From: Flavobacterium sp. UBA807 | GTDB lineage: Bacteria; Bacteroidota; Bacteroidia; Flavobacteriales; Flavobacteriaceae | Direction of reading: 5' to 3' | Length of the DNA stretch: 5,752 bases | Assembly: GCA_002296885.1 (NCBI GenBank) | Contig: DBIH01000175.1 | Coordinates: 1 to 5,752, forward strand | Shown: positions 1 to 5,752 of the stretch, piece after piece | Position numbering within the stretch: the stretch's first letter is position 1 | Layout: every line of letters starts with the position of its first letter | Position numbers and translations under genes: made by a program | The notes under the pieces: model-generated | What the model was told of the DNA's origin: nothing | Database searches by the model: none | The model's input: only the letters and a program-made list of their open reading frames with translations

Positions 1-1555
1 AAATTGCTACAAGTGAAACTTCAGGTAAATCCAAACCTTCACGCAATAAGTTGACACCAATCAACACATCAAACAAACCTTTACGTAAATCCTGCATGAT
101 TTCAACACGCTCCAAAGTATCAACATCAGAATGTATGTAGCGGCATCGAATGGAAACTTTGGTTAAATATTTCGTCAGTTCTTCCGCCATCCTTTTGGTC
201 AAAGTGGTTACCAAAACTCTTTCATCTGCTTCGCATCGCACCTGAATTTCCTCTATTAAATCATCAATCTGATTCAAACTTGGGCGAACTTCTATGATTG
301 GATCTAATAATCCTGTTGGACGGATGACCTGTTCTACATAAATTCCTTCCGATTTTTCCAATTCATAATCAGCCGGTGTAGCTGAAACGTAGATGACTTG
401 GTTTTGCATACTTTCAAACTCCTCAAATTTCAGTGGACGGTTGTCCATAGCAGCAGGCAATCGGAAACCATATTCCACCAGGTTTTCTTTTCGGCTTCGG
501 TCACCACCGTACATGGCATGAACCTGTGAAATGGTAACATGACTTTCATCTACAACCATCAGATAATCATCGGGAAAATAATCAAGTAAGCAGAAAGGTC
601 TGGTTCCCGGAGCACGTCTGTCAAGGTAACGAGAATAATTCTCGATTCCTGAACAATAGCCCAATTCCTTTATCATTTCCAAATCGAAATTAGTGCGTTC
701 TTCCAAACGTTTGGCTTCAAGGTGTTTGCCAATTTCCTTAAAATAATCTACCTGTTTGACCAAGTCTTGCTGTATATCCCAAATGGCAGCCTGCAATATT
801 TCGGGAGAAGTCACAAACATATTCGCCGGATAGATATTCAGTTTTTCATATCGTTCTAAAACTTTGGAGCTTTTGGCGTCAAAGGCTTCTATTTCTTCAA
901 TTTCGTCGCCAAAAAAATGGACACGGTAAGGTTCATCGGCATAACTCGGAAAAATATCGACCGTATCACCTTTAATCCGAAAAGTGCCCGGAGTGAACTC
1001 GGCTTCGGTTCTCGAGTATAGACTTTGTACCAAACGGTGTAATAATTTGGTACGTGAAATGATTTCATTTTTGGCAATCGAAACCACATTTTTTTGAAAT
1101 TCAACAGGATTTCCAATTCCGTATAAACAAGAAACCGAAGAAACCACAATAATGTCACGACGTCCTGAAAGCAGTGCTGAAGTGGTGCTCAAACGCAGTT
1201 TTTCCAATTCATCATTGATAGACAAATCCTTTTCGATGTAAGTTCCTGTCACCGGAATAAAAGCTTCGGGCTGGTAATAATCGTAATACGAAACAAAATA
1301 CTGCACCGAATTGTTTGGAAAAAATTGCTTGAATTCCGAATACAACTGAGCAGCCAATGTTTTATTGTGCGCAAGTACCAAGGTTGGCCTATCGACATTC
1401 TGTACAACATTTGCAACGGTAAATGTTTTTCCGGAGCCTGTAACTCCAAGTAAAGTTTGGTATTTTTCACCATTGAGGATTCCGTTGGAAAGTTTCTCAA
1501 TAGCCTCAGGCTGATCGCCTGTTGGTTTATAATCGGATACGACTTGGAATTTCAT
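1..1555 (-). CDS. uvrB: UvrABC excision nuclease subunit B (partial, C-terminus outside window)
   Basis: UvrB is the damage-verifying helicase-like subunit of nucleotide excision repair. It receives lesions from UvrA and recruits UvrC for incision. The frame is open from the ATG at 1553-1555 to the window edge, about 518 codons of a protein that is usually near 660-670. Visible motifs, in order: the Q-like motif GDQ (13-15); Walker A GVTGSGKT (37-44); the tyrosine-rich beta-hairpin that clamps [13 protein letters not shown] (90-99); Walker B DESH (336-339); SATP (391-394), followed by the typical [18 protein letters not shown] near 450; and [13 protein letters not shown] near residue 500. Motif VI and the C-terminal UVR domain that binds UvrC lie beyond position 1. 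The gene is last in a probable thiN-nudK-uvrB transcript, 42 bp after nudK. No SOS box was recognised upstream, and the start is preceded by AGAAA rather than a Shine-Dalgarno. The identification is near certain. Confidence 0.98.
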   Translation of the reverse strand, partial: MKFQVVSDYKPTGDQPEAIEKLSNGILNGEKYQTLLGVTGSGKTFTVANVVQNVDRPTLVLAHNKTLAAQLYSEFKQFFPNNSVQYFVSYYDYYQPEAFIPVTGTYIEKDLSINDELEKLRLSTTSALLSGRRDIIVVSSVSCLYGIGNPVEFQKNVVSIAKNEIISRTKLLHRLVQSLYSRTEAEFTPGTFRIKGDTVDIFPSYADEPYRVHFFGDEIEEIEAFDAKSSKVLERYEKLNIYPANMFVTSPEILQAAIWDIQQDLVKQVDYFKEIGKHLEAKRLEERTNFDLEMIKELGYCSGIENYSRYLDRRAPGTRPFCLLDYFPDDYLMVVDESHVTISQVHAMYGGDRSRKENLVEYGFRLPAAMDNRPLKFEEFESMQNQVIYVSATPADYELEKSEGIYVEQVIRPTGLLDPIIEVRPSLNQIDDLIEEIQVRCEADERVLVTTLTKRMAEELTKYLTKVSIRCRYIHSDVDTLERVEIMQDLRKGLFDVLIGVNLLREGLDLPEVSLVAI

Positions 1556-1597
1556 TTTCTATAGTTGAAAAGTGAGGAAGTAGCTAAGTTACAAAGT

Positions 1598-2182
1598 TTA
1601 ATTAAGTAAGCCGTTAATTTTAGCATATTGTAAAAGCATAATTGTCTTGGCATCCTTGATTTCTGCCGAAGCTATCATCGCATAGGCTTTTTCAAAATCG
1701 AATTCCAATACTTCGATGTTTTCCTGTTCATCGGCAATGCCACCACCTTCATTGACTTTCATATCTTTGGTGTATTCGGCAGCAAAAAAATGCACAATTT
1801 CAGTAACTGATCCGGGAGACATATAAACTTCAAACAGTTTTTGCACTGCTGAAATCTTATAACCCGTTTCTTCTTCAGTTTCCCTGCGGATACACTCTTC
1901 TGCGTTGTCTTTATCCAATAGTCCGGCGCAGGCCTCAATCAGCATTCCGGTTTCGTTGCCGTTGACATAAGTCGGCATTCGGAATTGACGCGTCAGGATT
2001 ACGGTTTTACTGTTTTTATTGTACAGCAGAATTGTAGCGCCATTTCCGCGGTCATAAGCTTCACGCGATTGGGTTTCCCATTGCCCGTCTTTTTTCTGAT
2101 AATTGTAGGTTATCTTTCGAAGAGTATACCAATTGTCTGAGAGCACTTCTGTTTTTGTAATTTCTATTTTTGGATTTTTCAT
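1598..2182 (-). CDS. nudK: NudK-type Nudix hydrolase (GDP-mannose pyrophosphatase family)
   Basis: The protein has 194 residues, close to the E. coli NudK length of about 191. It resembles recalled NudK along its whole length: SDNWYTL (15-21), [12 protein letters not shown] (43-54), RQFR (65-68), YVNGNE (72-77), YMSPGSVTE (120-128) and GGGIADEQE (146-154). The Nudix box spans 87-108 and ends RETEEETGY, with Glu101, Glu104 and Glu105 as likely metal ligands. The Gly-to-Arg spacing is one residue shorter than the textbook GX5EX7RE pattern, as I recall it being in E. coli NudK, so this is a family trait. NudK enzymes hydrolyse GDP-mannose to GMP and mannose 1-phosphate in the cytosol and need Mg2+. 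The motif and overall likeness are seen; the substrate is inferred, and related ADP-ribose or other sugar-nucleotide hydrolases are the alternatives. The gene starts 15 bp after thiN with no Shine-Dalgarno, which suggests co-transcription. Confidence 0.9.
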   Translation of the reverse strand: MKNPKIEITKTEVLSDNWYTLRKITYNYQKKDGQWETQSREAYDRGNGATILLYNKNSKTVILTRQFRMPTYVNGNETGMLIEACAGLLDKDNAEECIRRETEEETGYKISAVQKLFEVYMSPGSVTEIVHFFAAEYTKDMKVNEGGGIADEQENIEVLEFDFEKAYAMIASAEIKDAKTIMLLQYAKINGLLN

Positions 2183-2197
2183 TTGAATAATTTGTGT

Positions 2198-2860
2198 TTA
2201 ATCCCAACATTCCATTAATAATAAATCACCTTCTTTGTGAGTTATGGAAACGATTCCGTCTTCGGTAACATGGTTGCTGCTTCCGGTGCGGTAACCTATT
2301 GTCAAATCTTCATTATCCAAAGGATAAAAAAGATTTTGTGTTGTAATTCCGGTTACTTTTCCAATTGGAATCAATGACAGAATTGTATTTGCGATATACC
2401 ATTTCTCAAAGGAAGCAGGCAATAGATACACTTTTGAGTGATCATCCAAGATGACAGCTTTGAGTTTGTTCCGGTAAGCCACAATATTGGTTAAATTGGT
2501 AATGGTATGGTCGGCACGTCTTCCGGTTGCCCAAATAACATTTGCGGCTTTATGACCTTTTTCGATTAAATAATCAAAAGCTTTTTCCAAATCGGTCTTA
2601 TCTTGATCTGGTGCGTAAACTATCTCGATTGGATATTGTTTTTCTTTGTAATAATCAGCATCAAAACCTCTGTCAAAATCGCCAAGTAAAACATCGATTT
2701 TGATTCCGAGCTCCAAAACACGTTCGATAGCGGAATCCAAAACAATGACTAATGGAGACCATTCTAAAAGCTGCCCTAATAATTCAGGACTACAGGCTTC
2801 GCCATTAGCAATTATTAGAGCTGGTTCCTGATCGTCGCGGACAATATGATGTGAAGACAT
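2198..2860 (-). CDS. thiN: Thiamine pyrophosphokinase
   Basis: This enzyme transfers pyrophosphate from ATP to thiamine, giving thiamine pyrophosphate and AMP in the cytosol. That lets the cell use salvaged vitamin directly. The protein has 220 residues, normal for the bacterial family. Motifs visible: IIANGE (16-21) at the start of the fold; IDVLLGDFDR (55-64), matching the family's GDFDS signature with Arg in place of Ser; DQDKTDLEKA (85-94), the acidic DxTD motif that binds Mg2+ and the nucleotide; ATGRRADHTITN (111-122), the GGRxDH motif; and GSSN (193-196), matching the C-terminal G-x-SN thiamine-binding turn. The ATG at 2858-2860 is the natural start, giving MSSHHIVRDDQ. The gene is first in a probable thiN-nudK-uvrB run and is divergent from the secreted-protein gene. 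I see no TPP riboswitch in the 123 bp upstream, so thiamine control is not evident. Confidence in the family is high; the symbol follows Bacillus usage. Confidence 0.93.
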   Translation of the reverse strand: MSSHHIVRDDQEPALIIANGEACSPELLGQLLEWSPLVIVLDSAIERVLELGIKIDVLLGDFDRGFDADYYKEKQYPIEIVYAPDQDKTDLEKAFDYLIEKGHKAANVIWATGRRADHTITNLTNIVAYRNKLKAVILDDHSKVYLLPASFEKWYIANTILSLIPIGKVTGITTQNLFYPLDNEDLTIGYRTGSSNHVTEDGIVSITHKEGDLLLMECWD

Positions 2861-2880
2861 TGATTACAAATTAGAGATTG

Positions 2881-2888
2881 TAAATATA
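2881..2888 (-). promoter_or_regulatory. Candidate -7 box for the thiN-nudK-uvrB transcript
   Basis: On the minus strand this reads TATATTTA, seven of eight positions of the Bacteroidota -7 consensus TAnnTTTG. It lies 20 bp upstream of the thiN ATG, so the leader would be very short. No TTTG -33 element is found 19-21 bp upstream, so the call is tentative. Confidence 0.35.
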
Positions 2889-2889
2889 C

Positions 2890-2907
2890 TCAACTTGTTT
2901 TAGTTGA
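2890..2907. repeat. Short perfect inverted repeat in the divergent intergenic region
   Basis: TCAACT (2890-2895) and AGTTGA (2902-2907) form a perfect 6-bp inverted repeat around a 6-nt TGTTTT loop. It sits between the candidate -7 and -33 regions of thiN, where an operator could act. Six base pairs in AT-rich DNA may also arise by chance. Confidence 0.3.
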
Positions 2908-2956
2908 ATTTGTTAATCTATGGTTAATTTGGAACAATTTTTGAGCGGAATTTGAA

Positions 2957-2964
2957 TACTTTTA
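2957..2964 (+). promoter_or_regulatory. Candidate -7 box for the secreted-protein gene
   Basis: TACTTTTA matches seven of eight positions of TAnnTTTG and ends 19 bp before the ATG at 2984. The nearest upstream TTTG sequences, at 2940 and 2928, give spacers of 13 and 25 bp. Neither is the usual 19-21, so the -33 element is unresolved. Confidence 0.35.
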
Positions 2965-2983
2965 CAACTTAAACGGAACTTGT

Positions 2984-3655
2984 ATGAGAGCAGTTTTTGC
3001 TTTATTGTTTTTAATTTTTTTCTCCTTCAAGGGTTTTTCTCAATTTGAAACACCAAAGAAGAAGATTAACATTGCGCCGGTTTCTAATCCTCAGGGTTCT
3101 GTATCGCCAACAAGTTCAAAATCCATAACATGCCCAAACATTTTTGACAAAAAGGATAAATTATTATCTAGTGTTTCATTGCTGAAAACAAAAGATGAAG
3201 ATGAAAAAAGCATCTTTGATAAAGAGCAATTCGCAAGTCCGGCCAAAGAATACACAGACAAAATGAATAAGCAAATTACAGATGGTAAAATATACGATTA
3301 CTATAAAAAAGATTATGTGCTGGTATCCTATAAATGCTCTACAAAAATAGCAAAATTCGTTCTTAAGGATTATGGCGATCCGGATGGAGATGTTGTTAGG
3401 ATTTGGCTAAACGGTGAAATTGTGATTAATGCTATGACACTGGAAAGTGCTTACAGAGAAATTAAGTTAGACTTAAGGGACGGTCAGAATTTGTTAGTTA
3501 TTGAAGCACTAAATGAAGGTTCGGTTTCTCCAAACACCACACAATTTTCTATATTTAATGATAAAGGAGAAATGATTGGAAATAATCTTGCGGGATTACT
3601 AACCAATGTCAAAGCAACAATTATCATCAATAAAGTGGATGTCTTAGGACAATAA
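2984..3655 (+). CDS. Exported protein of unknown function with a C-terminal beta-rich domain
   Basis: I do not recognise a named gene. The 223-residue protein begins with a clear signal peptide: MR, a hydrophobic core (residues 3-15), then KGFSQ, with probable cleavage after Ser19 or Gln20. There is no lipobox Cys at the cleavage site, so it is probably periplasmic, surface-associated or secreted rather than a lipoprotein. Residues 21-50 are rich in Pro, Ser and Lys; 51-110 are charged and look helical or linker-like. From about 112 to 192 the pattern suggests a beta-sandwich: VLVSYKCSTKIAKFVL, then DYGDPDGDVVRIWLNGE (129-145), IKLDLRDGQNLLVIEALNEG (160-179) and SPNTTQFSIF (182-191). Similar 'DGDxVxIxLNG ... 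N.G..PNT' segments occur, as I recall, in many Bacteroidota exported proteins of unknown role. The Asp cluster 132-136 could bind calcium (inference). Cys50 and Cys118 could form a disulfide. There is no type IX sorting domain. GGA lies about 8 nt before the ATG as a weak Shine-Dalgarno. Confidence 0.85.
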   Translation: MRAVFALLFLIFFSFKGFSQFETPKKKINIAPVSNPQGSVSPTSSKSITCPNIFDKKDKLLSSVSLLKTKDEDEKSIFDKEQFASPAKEYTDKMNKQITDGKIYDYYKKDYVLVSYKCSTKIAKFVLKDYGDPDGDVVRIWLNGEIVINAMTLESAYREIKLDLRDGQNLLVIEALNEGSVSPNTTQFSIFNDKGEMIGNNLAGLLTNVKATIIINKVDVLGQ

Positions 3656-3695
3656 AAAAGACGATCTCGTCTTTTGGAACGAGACCGTCTTTTTT
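3654..3695. terminator. Bidirectional intrinsic terminator between the convergent secreted-protein gene and icd
   Basis: GACGATCTCGT (3660-3670) pairs with ACGAGACCGTC (3679-3689), with one A-C mismatch and an 8-nt loop. It is flanked by A6 (3654-3659) and T6 (3690-3695), so either strand gives a GC-containing hairpin followed by a U-run. The A-run begins inside the TAA stop codon of the plus-strand gene, and the icd stop is 21 bp beyond the T-run. It should stop transcripts arriving from both sides. Confidence 0.9.
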
Positions 3696-3716
3696 ATTTG
3701 TTAAACTCGAGAAATT

Positions 3717-4940
3717 CTATCCCAATTTTTTATCTAAGTTTTCTTTAATTGCGGCAAGGAAACCTTCCGTAGTTAAATAATCAGCATCTGTTAAGCCTTC
3801 TGGTTTTACCAGCATCGCCAAGTCCTTTGTCATTTTTCCGCTTTCTACAGTTTCCACACAAACCTGCTCCAGCTTCAAACAAAAATCAATCAGGGCTTGA
3901 TTGTTATCTAATTTTCCTCTATGCTCTAAACCTCTTGTCCATGCGAAGATCGATGCAATTGGGTTTGTAGAAGTTGCTTTTCCCTGCTGGTGCATTCTGT
4001 AATGACGTGTTACGGTTCCGTGCGCTGCTTCAGCTTCAACGGTTTTTCCATCCGGAGTTACTAGAACTGAAGTCATCAATCCTAATGAACCGAATCCTTG
4101 CGCAACCGTATCCGATTGAACGTCGCCGTCATAGTTTTTACAAGCCCAAACAAATCCTCCGCTCCATTTCATTGCCGAAGCAACCATGTCGTCGATTAGT
4201 CGGTGTTCGTAAACCATACCGTTTTTGTCAAAATCAGCTTTATAATGTTGTTGATACACTTCTTCAAAAATATCTTTAAACCTTCCATCGTAAGCTTTTA
4301 GGATGGTGTTTTTAGTCGAAAGATACAATGGCCATTTTTTTGTCAATGCCATCTGGAAAGAAGAATGTGCAAAACCGTAGATACTTTCGTCGGTATTATA
4401 CATGCACATTGCCACTCCATTGTCTTTAAAATTGAAAACTTCCCATGAAGTCACTTCTCCGGCTTCGTTAGTGAAAGACATTGTAAGCTTTCCTTTTCCT
4501 TTGATTACTTTATCAGTCGCTTTGTATTGATCGCCGAATGCATGACGACCAATGACGATTGGCTGCGTCCATCCCTGAACATAACGCGGAACGTTGCTCA
4601 TGATGATTGGCTCACGGAAAACCGTTCCGCCAACAATGTTACGAATCGTTCCGTTTGGAGATTTCCACATTTCAGAAAGGTTGAATTCTTTAACCCTTTC
4701 TTCATCCGGAGTAATGGTAGCGCATTTGATGCCTACGTTATATTTTTTGATTGCTTCTGCTGAGTCGATTGTGACCTGGTCTTTGGTAGCTTCTCTGTGC
4801 TCGATGCCTAAGTCATAATATTTAATATCTAAGTCAAGATAAGGGAGGATAAGTTGTTCTTTAATGAAACTCCAGATAATTCGTGTCATCTCATCGCCAT
4901 CCAATTCTACGACCGGATTGGCTACTTTAATTTTTGCCAT
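3717..4940 (-). CDS. icd: NADP-dependent isocitrate dehydrogenase, eukaryotic-like homodimeric type
   Basis: This enzyme oxidatively decarboxylates isocitrate to 2-oxoglutarate in the TCA cycle, reducing NADP+. The 407-residue protein closely resembles human IDH1 as I recall it, rather than E. coli Icd. Residues 16-23 (DEMTRIIW), 74-79 (ATITPD), 92-100 (WKSPNGTIR) and 104-110 (GGTVFRE) are typical. Substrate-binding residues fall at the human IDH1 positions: Thr77, Ser94, Arg100, Arg109, Arg132 (in IGRHAFGDQ) and Tyr139. After a two-residue offset come Lys210 (human Lys212), Asp250 in LIDD, and metal ligands Asp273 and Asp277 in [17 protein letters not shown] (306-313) carries Arg312 and His313, the counterparts of the residues that contact the NADP 2'-phosphate, which supports NADP over NAD. 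No residue appears to be missing. It is probably monocistronic, with its own -7 box upstream and a terminator downstream. The ATG at 4938-4940 is well supported, with an A-rich leader and no Shine-Dalgarno. Confidence 0.97.
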   Translation of the reverse strand: MAKIKVANPVVELDGDEMTRIIWSFIKEQLILPYLDLDIKYYDLGIEHREATKDQVTIDSAEAIKKYNVGIKCATITPDEERVKEFNLSEMWKSPNGTIRNIVGGTVFREPIIMSNVPRYVQGWTQPIVIGRHAFGDQYKATDKVIKGKGKLTMSFTNEAGEVTSWEVFNFKDNGVAMCMYNTDESIYGFAHSSFQMALTKKWPLYLSTKNTILKAYDGRFKDIFEEVYQQHYKADFDKNGMVYEHRLIDDMVASAMKWSGGFVWACKNYDGDVQSDTVAQGFGSLGLMTSVLVTPDGKTVEAEAAHGTVTRHYRMHQQGKATSTNPIASIFAWTRGLEHRGKLDNNQALIDFCLKLEQVCVETVESGKMTKDLAMLVKPEGLTDADYLTTEGFLAAIKENLDKKLG

Positions 4941-4971
4941 ATTCTTTAGTTAGTTTTAATTTTCGCGATAG

Positions 4972-4979
4972 CAAATATA
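4972..4979 (-). promoter_or_regulatory. -7 promoter box for icd
   Basis: The minus strand reads TATATTTG, a perfect match to the Bacteroidota -7 consensus TAnnTTTG, followed by C. It lies 31 bp upstream of the icd ATG, giving a leader of roughly 25 nt. The -33 position about 20 bp further upstream (around 4999-5003) does not contain TTTG, so the upstream element is degenerate or absent. Confidence 0.65.
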
Positions 4980-5097
4980 ATTATTATAAGAGAAATTCTG
5001 CTGATAAGGGCACCGAAATCGATTGAATTGTGAAATTGTCATTTTACGTTTTAAAAAATGCCGATTTGATAAAAAATGGAATTTAAATTGACAGAAT

Positions 5098-5130
5098 AAA
5101 AAAAGTCCCGATACAATCGGGACCTTTTTT
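5098..5130 (-). terminator. Intrinsic terminator of rplS
   Basis: GTCCCGAT (5105-5112) and ATCGGGAC (5116-5123) form a perfect 8-bp GC-rich stem with a 3-nt loop. A seven-A run at 5098-5104 becomes seven U residues in the rplS transcript. The hairpin starts 26 bp after the rplS stop. A T6 run at 5125-5130 also makes it terminator-like on the plus strand, although no plus-strand gene lies upstream. It separates rplS from icd, so icd needs its own promoter. Confidence 0.93.
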
Positions 5131-5149
5131 ATGGACAGAAAGTTTGGAA

Positions 5150-5500
5150 TTATCTTCTTCTTTCTTTGATTTTTGCTTTTTTACCAGTAAGTTCTCTAAA
5201 GTAGAAAATACGAGCTCTTCTAACTTTACCTCTTTGGTTCACTTCTACTTTTTGTAAAGCCGGCATGTTTACTGGGAAGATACGCTCTACACCAACAGAA
5301 CCTGACATTTTACGAATTGTAAAAGTTTCTGTAATTCCAGCACCTTTTCTTTGGATTACAACTCCTTTGAAAAACTGAGTTCTTGTTTTTTCACCCTCTT
5401 TAATTTCGTAGTAAACTGTGATAGTATCTCCAGCGCCGAAATCAGGGAAATCTTTTTTTGTTGATAATTCGTTGTTAACGAAATCTACTAAATTTGCCAT
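5150..5500 (-). CDS. rplS: 50S ribosomal protein bL19
   Basis: bL19 is a structural protein of the large ribosomal subunit at the interface with the 30S particle. The 116-residue length is normal for the family. Diagnostic segments are GDTITVYYEIKEG (24-36), FKGVVIQRKGAG (44-55), ETFTIRKMSGSVGVERIFPV (58-77) and a strongly basic C-terminal stretch running from VNQRGKVRRARIFYFREL to KIKERRR at the end. The ATG at 5498-5500 gives the typical MANLVDFV start and is preceded by ATTAGAAAAA with no Shine-Dalgarno. It lies downstream of trmD, the conserved order known from the E. coli rpsP-rimM-trmD-rplS operon. Here a 219-bp spacer with its own -7 box suggests separate or additional transcription. 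A strong terminator follows the gene. Confidence 0.98.
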   Translation of the reverse strand: MANLVDFVNNELSTKKDFPDFGAGDTITVYYEIKEGEKTRTQFFKGVVIQRKGAGITETFTIRKMSGSVGVERIFPVNMPALQKVEVNQRGKVRRARIFYFRELTGKKAKIKERRR

Positions 5501-5526
5501 TTTTTCTAATTATTATGGTTTTTAAA

Positions 5527-5555
5527 TCTGAGCAACATTCACGGTTTTCGCCAGA
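5527..5555 (-). promoter_or_regulatory. Stem-loop in the rplS 5' leader, possible bL19 autoregulatory element
   Basis: In the predicted rplS leader, UCUGGCGA (5555 to 5548) can pair with UUGCUCAGA (5535 to 5527). This gives eight pairs, including one G-U, with a single bulged U and a 12-nt loop. It lies between the predicted start site near 5567 and the ATG at 5500, in a leader that is GC-richer than the surrounding spacer. Several ribosomal protein genes are controlled by leaders that bind their own product, and I recall that a flavobacterial bL19 leader motif has been proposed, though I cannot confirm that this is it. The pairing is seen; the function is inferred. Confidence 0.4.
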
Positions 5556-5573
5556 GGTTGGTCAAAGTGGGGG

Positions 5574-5581
5574 CAAAGATA
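5574..5581 (-). promoter_or_regulatory. -7 promoter box for rplS
   Basis: The minus strand reads TATCTTTG, a perfect match to TAnnTTTG, 73 bp upstream of the rplS ATG. The predicted leader is about 65 nt. The -33 position would fall inside the AT-rich heptad array at 5587-5621 and shows no TTTG. This supports transcription of rplS independent of trmD. Confidence 0.6.
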
Positions 5582-5586
5582 GAAAA

Positions 5587-5621
5587 GAATTATGAATTTT
5601 GAATTATGAATTATGAATTTT
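5587..5621. repeat. Tandem heptad array, five copies of GAATTNT (left arm of an inverted element)
   Basis: The five units are GAATTAT, GAATTTT, GAATTAT, GAATTAT and GAATTTT, directly abutting. The array is the inverse of that at 5690-5717, so the two arms could pair over roughly 30 nt with a few mismatches or G-U pairs. It lies immediately upstream of the rplS -7 box. Confidence 0.85.
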
Positions 5622-5689
5622 TTTAATGTTTTTTTAAAATTTAAGAATTTGTAAATCACGTAGTTAAGACGTTGGTTTTTGTACAACTC

Positions 5690-5717
5690 GTAATTCATAA
5701 TTCGTAATTCGTAATTT
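5690..5717. repeat. Tandem heptad array in opposite orientation (right arm of the inverted element)
   Basis: Four units read GTAATTC, ATAATTC, GTAATTC and GTAATTT on the plus strand, which are GAATTAC/GAATTAT-type units on the minus strand. The array begins 2 bp after the trmD stop codon. With the array at 5587-5621 it forms an imperfect inverted repeat around an intervening 68-nt segment, which holds a minor GTTG/CAAC hairpin (5671-5687) and otherwise nothing I can identify. Confidence 0.85.
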
Positions 5718-5719
5718 TT

Positions 5720-5752
5720 CTACTCTTCAAGCAAATCTGGACGACGCTTTTT
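5720..5752 (-). CDS. trmD: tRNA (guanine-N1)-methyltransferase, C-terminal end only
   Basis: Only the last ten codons and the TAG stop (5720-5722) are inside the window. They encode KKRRPDLLEE, which matches the typical end of TrmD, where an RRPDLL segment follows the C-terminal helical domain. TrmD methylates G37 of tRNAs that read CNN and UNN-type codons, preventing frameshifts, and uses S-adenosylmethionine. The position just upstream of rplS, in the same direction, agrees with the conserved trmD-rplS gene order. Identification rests on this short tail plus context; the catalytic knot domain lies outside the window. Confidence 0.82.
   Translation of the reverse strand, partial: KKRRPDLLEE

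Noticed and set aside
889..1500. Minus-strand open frames of 89 and 83 residues
   Set aside because: They are out-of-frame shadows of uvrB, whose own frame is continuous and carries all expected motifs here.
1646..2182. Nudix box in nudK appearing one residue short, as if damaged
   Set aside because: The same spacing is recalled in E. coli NudK, and the catalytic Glu residues are present, so this is a family feature rather than a defect.
2861..2983. TPP riboswitch upstream of thiN
   Set aside because: No CUGAGA-type or other THI-box elements are seen on the minus strand, and the probable leader is too short to hold the aptamer.
3974..4818. Three plus-strand open frames opposite icd
   Set aside because: They lie antisense to a well-conserved icd frame, have Arg/Ser/Leu-rich low-quality composition and show no recognisable domain.
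5016..5087. Small palindromes AATCGATT and ATTTAAAT and repeated AAAAAATG words in the icd-rplS spacer
   Set aside because: They are short and expected by chance in AT-rich DNA; no symmetrical placement relative to the icd promoter supports an operator.
5587..5717. CRISPR array
   Set aside because: Units are only 7 bp, directly abutting and without unique spacers, and the second set is inverted; there are no cas genes nearby.
5587..5717. Rho-independent terminator of trmD
   Set aside because: The paired arms are almost purely AT with a 68-nt loop and no clean GC stem followed by a U-run, so it does not look like a standard terminator.

Overview
The window looks like a chromosomal housekeeping segment from a Bacteroidota bacterium, most likely a Flavobacterium or a close relative. 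This rests on several signs: the DNA is AT-rich; start codons mostly have A-rich leaders without Shine-Dalgarno sequences; -7 boxes match the Bacteroidota consensus TAnnTTTG; the signal peptide ends in the common 'FSQ' form; and the proteins resemble flavobacterial versions. This is inference from the sequence and recalled family knowledge, not from a database search.

Left part (1-2860, minus strand): three co-directional genes, thiN (thiamine pyrophosphokinase), nudK (GDP-sugar Nudix hydrolase) and uvrB (excision-repair helicase subunit, cut by the window edge). They are separated by 15 bp and 42 bp and probably share one transcript, although their functions are unrelated (cofactor synthesis, nucleotide-sugar turnover, DNA repair).

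Middle (2861-3716): a 123-bp divergent intergenic region with weak promoter candidates on both strands, then a plus-strand gene for an exported protein of unknown function. This gene converges on icd, and the 61 bp between them hold a hairpin that should terminate transcription in both directions.

Right part (3717-5752, minus strand): icd encodes an isocitrate dehydrogenase of the eukaryotic-like NADP type, with its own perfect TAnnTTTG box. Upstream of it lies rplS (ribosomal protein bL19), followed by a strong hairpin terminator. The last 11 codons of trmD enter at the right edge, so the conserved trmD-rplS order is kept. The two genes are separated by an unusual 219-bp spacer holding two opposed arrays of a 7-bp GAATTAT-like repeat, a perfect -7 box and a leader that can fold into a stem-loop.

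I see no mobile element, CRISPR array, tRNA or rRNA, and no evidence of a novel multi-gene system. The least explained items are the heptad inverted-repeat element and bL19 leader in the trmD-rplS spacer, and the orphan secreted protein.
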